A stretch of 7,278 nt of DNA, taken from positions 1 to 7,278 of the forward strand of contig USJJ01000057.1 in the NCBI GenBank assembly GCA_900554995.1, written 5' to 3'. The position numbers and the translations under genes are program-made. A model generated the notes under the pieces. It was not told the origin of the DNA and searched no databases. It saw nothing but the letters and a program-made list of their open reading frames with translations. How positions within the stretch are numbered: position 1 is the stretch's first letter; every line of letters begins with the position of its first letter. This DNA comes from an uncultured Ruminococcus sp. (GTDB lineage Bacteria > Bacillota > Clostridia > Oscillospirales > Acutalibacteraceae). This document shows, piece by piece, positions 5,502 through 7,278 of the stretch.

Positions 5502-6573
5502 TGTTTTTTCCTCCCATCATTGAAATAAACCTGTCGAACAGGAACTTTGTATCCTTAGGACCCGAACACGCCTCCGGGTGGAACTGAACGGTAAAAATCT
5601 GCTTGCTTCTGTATTCCATACCCTCGCAGGTTCCGTCGTTTGCGTTGATAAAGCTCTCTCTTGCATATCGCCTGTCAAGACTTTCGGCAACAACGGCGTA
5701 ACCGTGGTTCTGGCTTGAAATATAGGTTCTGCCCGTTTCAAGCTGCTTGACCGGCTGATTAACGCCTCTGTGACCGTATTTGAGCTTCATGGTCTTGCCG
5801 CCCATTGCAAGAGCGGTGAGCTGATGTCCGAGACAGATTCCGAAAATCGGAAATTTGCCGGCAAGCTCCTTTATATTTTCAATCGGAACGATGTTTTCCT
5901 CCGGGTCGCCCGGACCGTTTGAAAGCATGATTCCGTCGGGATTCATCTCGATAATCTCCTGAGCCGAGGTATCATACGGGAAAACCGTAACCTCGCAGCC
6001 CCTTGCAACAAGCTCACGAACGATGTTTTTCTTTGCGCCGTAGTCGAGAAGCGCAACCTTGTACTTCGCTCCCTCGTCCGATACCGTATATTTTTCCTTA
6101 CAGCTTACGCTCTTGACTGCGTCAACAATTCTGTAAGCCTTGATTTCGTCATAGTCGATATTATCAACCGAGCTGACGATTTTTGCGTTCATAACACCCT
6201 TTTCACGGATTATTCTCGTAATCTCACGGGTGTCAACGCCGTAAACGCCGACTATTCCCTGCTTTTTCAGGAAGGTGTCAAGATCATACTCCGTCCTGAA
6301 ATTGGACGGCAGCTCGCACCACTCTCTGACAACGTAGCCGCTGACGTAGGACCTGTCGCTTTCAAAGTCCTCCTCCATGATGCCGTAGTTGCCGATAAGC
6401 GGGAAGGTTTGCATAACTATCTGTCCGTAATAGCTGGGGTCGGTGAGCGTTTCGATATATCCGCCCATGCCTGTTGTAAAGACAAGCTCGCCGAGAGCCT
6501 CGCCCTCTGCGCCGAAGCTCTTGCCTTCAAAAATGTGTCCGTCTTCAAGTACAATGTAAATTTTTTTAATCAT
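5488..6573 (-). CDS. carA: Carbamoyl phosphate synthase small (glutamine amidotransferase) subunit
   Basis: CarA hydrolyses glutamine and passes ammonia through a tunnel to CarB in the cytoplasm. The 361-residue length is normal for bacterial CarA. The N-terminal CarA-specific domain (about 1-150) includes [20 protein letters not shown] (32-51) and GVDTREITR (112-120). The C-terminal class I amidotransferase domain (about 170-350) has SNGPGD (218-223), the nucleophile motif GICLGHQ with C247, the SSQNHGYAV segment (287-295) and the FHPE motif with H332 and E334, so the Cys-His-Glu triad is intact. The ATG overlaps the argF stop as ATGA. Only a weak GGCGG-like sequence precedes it, so translation probably depends on coupling with argF. 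Its last 14 bases overlap carB. Position between argF and carB argues for the arginine-pathway enzyme, although the same carbamoyl phosphate could also feed pyrimidine synthesis. Confidence 0.97.
   Translation of the reverse strand: MIKKIYIVLEDGHIFEGKSFGAEGEALGELVFTTGMGGYIETLTDPSYYGQIVMQTFPLIGNYGIMEEDFESDRSYVSGYVVREWCELPSNFRTEYDLDTFLKKQGIVGVYGVDTREITRIIREKGVMNAKIVSSVDNIDYDEIKAYRIVDAVKSVSCKEKYTVSDEGAKYKVALLDYGAKKNIVRELVARGCEVTVFPYDTSAQEIIEMNPDGIMLSNGPGDPEENIVPIENIKELAGKFPIFGICLGHQLTALAMGGKTMKLKYGHRGVNQPVKQLETGRTYISSQNHGYAVVAESLDRRYARESFINANDGTCEGMEYRSKQIFTVQFHPEACSGPKDTKFLFDRFISMMGGKNNAAE
5510..5515 (-). promoter_or_regulatory. Ribosome binding site for carB, inside carA
   Basis: On the minus strand GGGAGG lies 8 bases upstream of the carB ATG (5499-5501), inside the last codons of carA. 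It fixes the carB start and suggests that ribosomes reach it while finishing carA, which would help make the two subunits in equal amounts. Confidence 0.85.
6570..6573 (-). promoter_or_regulatory. ATGA stop-start overlap coupling argF to carA
   Basis: On the minus strand the bases ATGA hold both the carA start codon (6571-6573) and the argF stop TGA (6570-6572). With no strong ribosome site before carA, terminating argF ribosomes probably restart directly on carA. Confidence 0.85.
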
Positions 6574-7278
6574 AATGTCGCCGCCATAACTGCTTTTATA
6601 GTGTGCATTCTGTTCTCTGCCTCTCTGAAAACGATTGAACGTTCGCTTTCAAAGACCTCGTCCGTGACCTCGAGAGCATCACAGCCGAATCTTTCGCCGA
6701 TCTCCCTGCCGACCTTTGTCTTATGGTCATGATAAGCGGGCAGGCAGTGCATAAATACAACGTTGTCTGCCGCCGCATCCATAAGTTTTTGATTTACCTG
6801 GTACGGCATAAGGTCGTCGATTCTTTCTTTCCAAACCTCCATCGGTTCGCCCATTGAGACCCAAACATCCGTATAAATTACGTTTGCATCCTTTACGGCC
6901 TCTGTGGGATTTTCGCTGAATTTAATTTCACAGCCGTTTTCCTTTGCGATCGCCTTGCAGGTGTCAACAAGGTCATGGTCGGGGAAATACTTTTTCGGAG
7001 CGCATGCGGTAAAGTTGATACCCATTTTAGCGCAGCCTACCATGAGTGAATTGCCCATATTGTACCTTGCGTCGCCCATGTAAACAAAGTTGATTCCCTT
7101 AAGATGACCGAACTGCTCCTTGATAGTCAGGAAATCGGCAAGAATCTGAGTCGGGTGAAATTCATTTGTAAGGCCGTTCCATACGGGAACGCTCGCATAC
7201 TTTGCAAGCTCCTCAACAAGATCCTGACCGTAGCCGCGGTACTCGATGCCGTCAAACATGCCCGAGAGCACCCTCGCC
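6570..7278 (-). CDS. argF: Ornithine carbamoyltransferase, C-terminal part
   Basis: This enzyme joins carbamoyl phosphate to ornithine to give citrulline, the sixth step of arginine synthesis. About 235 residues are visible out of a usual 310-335. The gene enters from the right edge, and the GTG at 7269-7271 is an internal Val, since the preceding ...A-R-V-L is normal family sequence. Motifs seen: [10 protein letters not shown], the HPTQ carbamoyl phosphate loop (7146-7157), the DVWVSMGE ornithine loop (6846-6869), HCLPAYHD with its catalytic Cys (HCLP 6738-6749), and the C-terminal EVTDEVFES...[11 protein letters not shown] helix. The N-terminal S-T-R-T-R phosphate motif lies outside the window. 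The sequence is close to the E. coli ArgF type by eye. A catabolic arcB role is possible for the family, but direct coupling to carA and carB favours the biosynthetic role. The operon promoter and any ArgR operator would lie beyond the edge. Confidence 0.96.
   Translation of the reverse strand, partial: ARVLSGMFDGIEYRGYGQDLVEELAKYASVPVWNGLTNEFHPTQILADFLTIKEQFGHLKGINFVYMGDARYNMGNSLMVGCAKMGINFTACAPKKYFPDHDLVDTCKAIAKENGCEIKFSENPTEAVKDANVIYTDVWVSMGEPMEVWKERIDDLMPYQVNQKLMDAAADNVVFMHCLPAYHDHKTKVGREIGERFGCDALEVTDEVFESERSIVFREAENRMHTIKAVMAATL

Noticed and set aside
5256..5528. 90-codon plus-strand frame opposite the carB start
   Set aside because: It is antisense to conserved CarB N-terminal sequence and the carA-carB overlap, with no supporting motif or ribosome site.

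Overview
The window looks like part of a chromosome from a gut-type clostridium, most likely in or near the Ruminococcaceae/Oscillospirales. This is an inference from the clostridial flavour of the arginine genes, the moderate base composition, the AGGAGG-like ribosome sites, and a dense cluster of G/C-rich double-hairpin repeats that I recognise from memory as typical of that group. I could not confirm the taxon by search.

Layout. Positions 2-466 (+) hold the C-terminal part of an endonuclease/exonuclease/phosphatase (EEP) family protein that enters from the left edge and ends at a strong intrinsic terminator (477-508). Positions 509-1393 carry no convincing gene. This stretch is filled with at least nine hairpin repeat units, mostly arranged tail to tail into about 110-200 bp palindrome-like elements. 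From 1394 to the right edge everything lies on the minus strand and converges on the EEP gene: argF (entering from the right edge) -> carA -> carB, closed by an intrinsic terminator at 1394-1429. argF and carA overlap by 4 bases (ATGA), and carA and carB overlap by 14 bases, so this is a tightly coupled operon.

How the genes work together. CarA releases ammonia from glutamine. CarB uses it with bicarbonate and two ATP to make carbamoyl phosphate, and ArgF joins carbamoyl phosphate to ornithine to make citrulline. The order argF-carA-carB points to a carbamoyl phosphate synthetase serving arginine biosynthesis.

The main surprise is that the carB reading frame does not stop after its allosteric domain. 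It runs on in frame into a complete DapF-like (diaminopimelate epimerase fold) domain, giving a 1350-residue fusion. In that domain most DapF substrate-binding positions are kept, but the first of the two catalytic cysteines (the CGNG cysteine) is replaced by alanine. It may therefore bind diaminopimelate or a similar ligand without being a standard epimerase. The second item of interest is the repeat cluster, whose stems differ in sequence but keep pairing.
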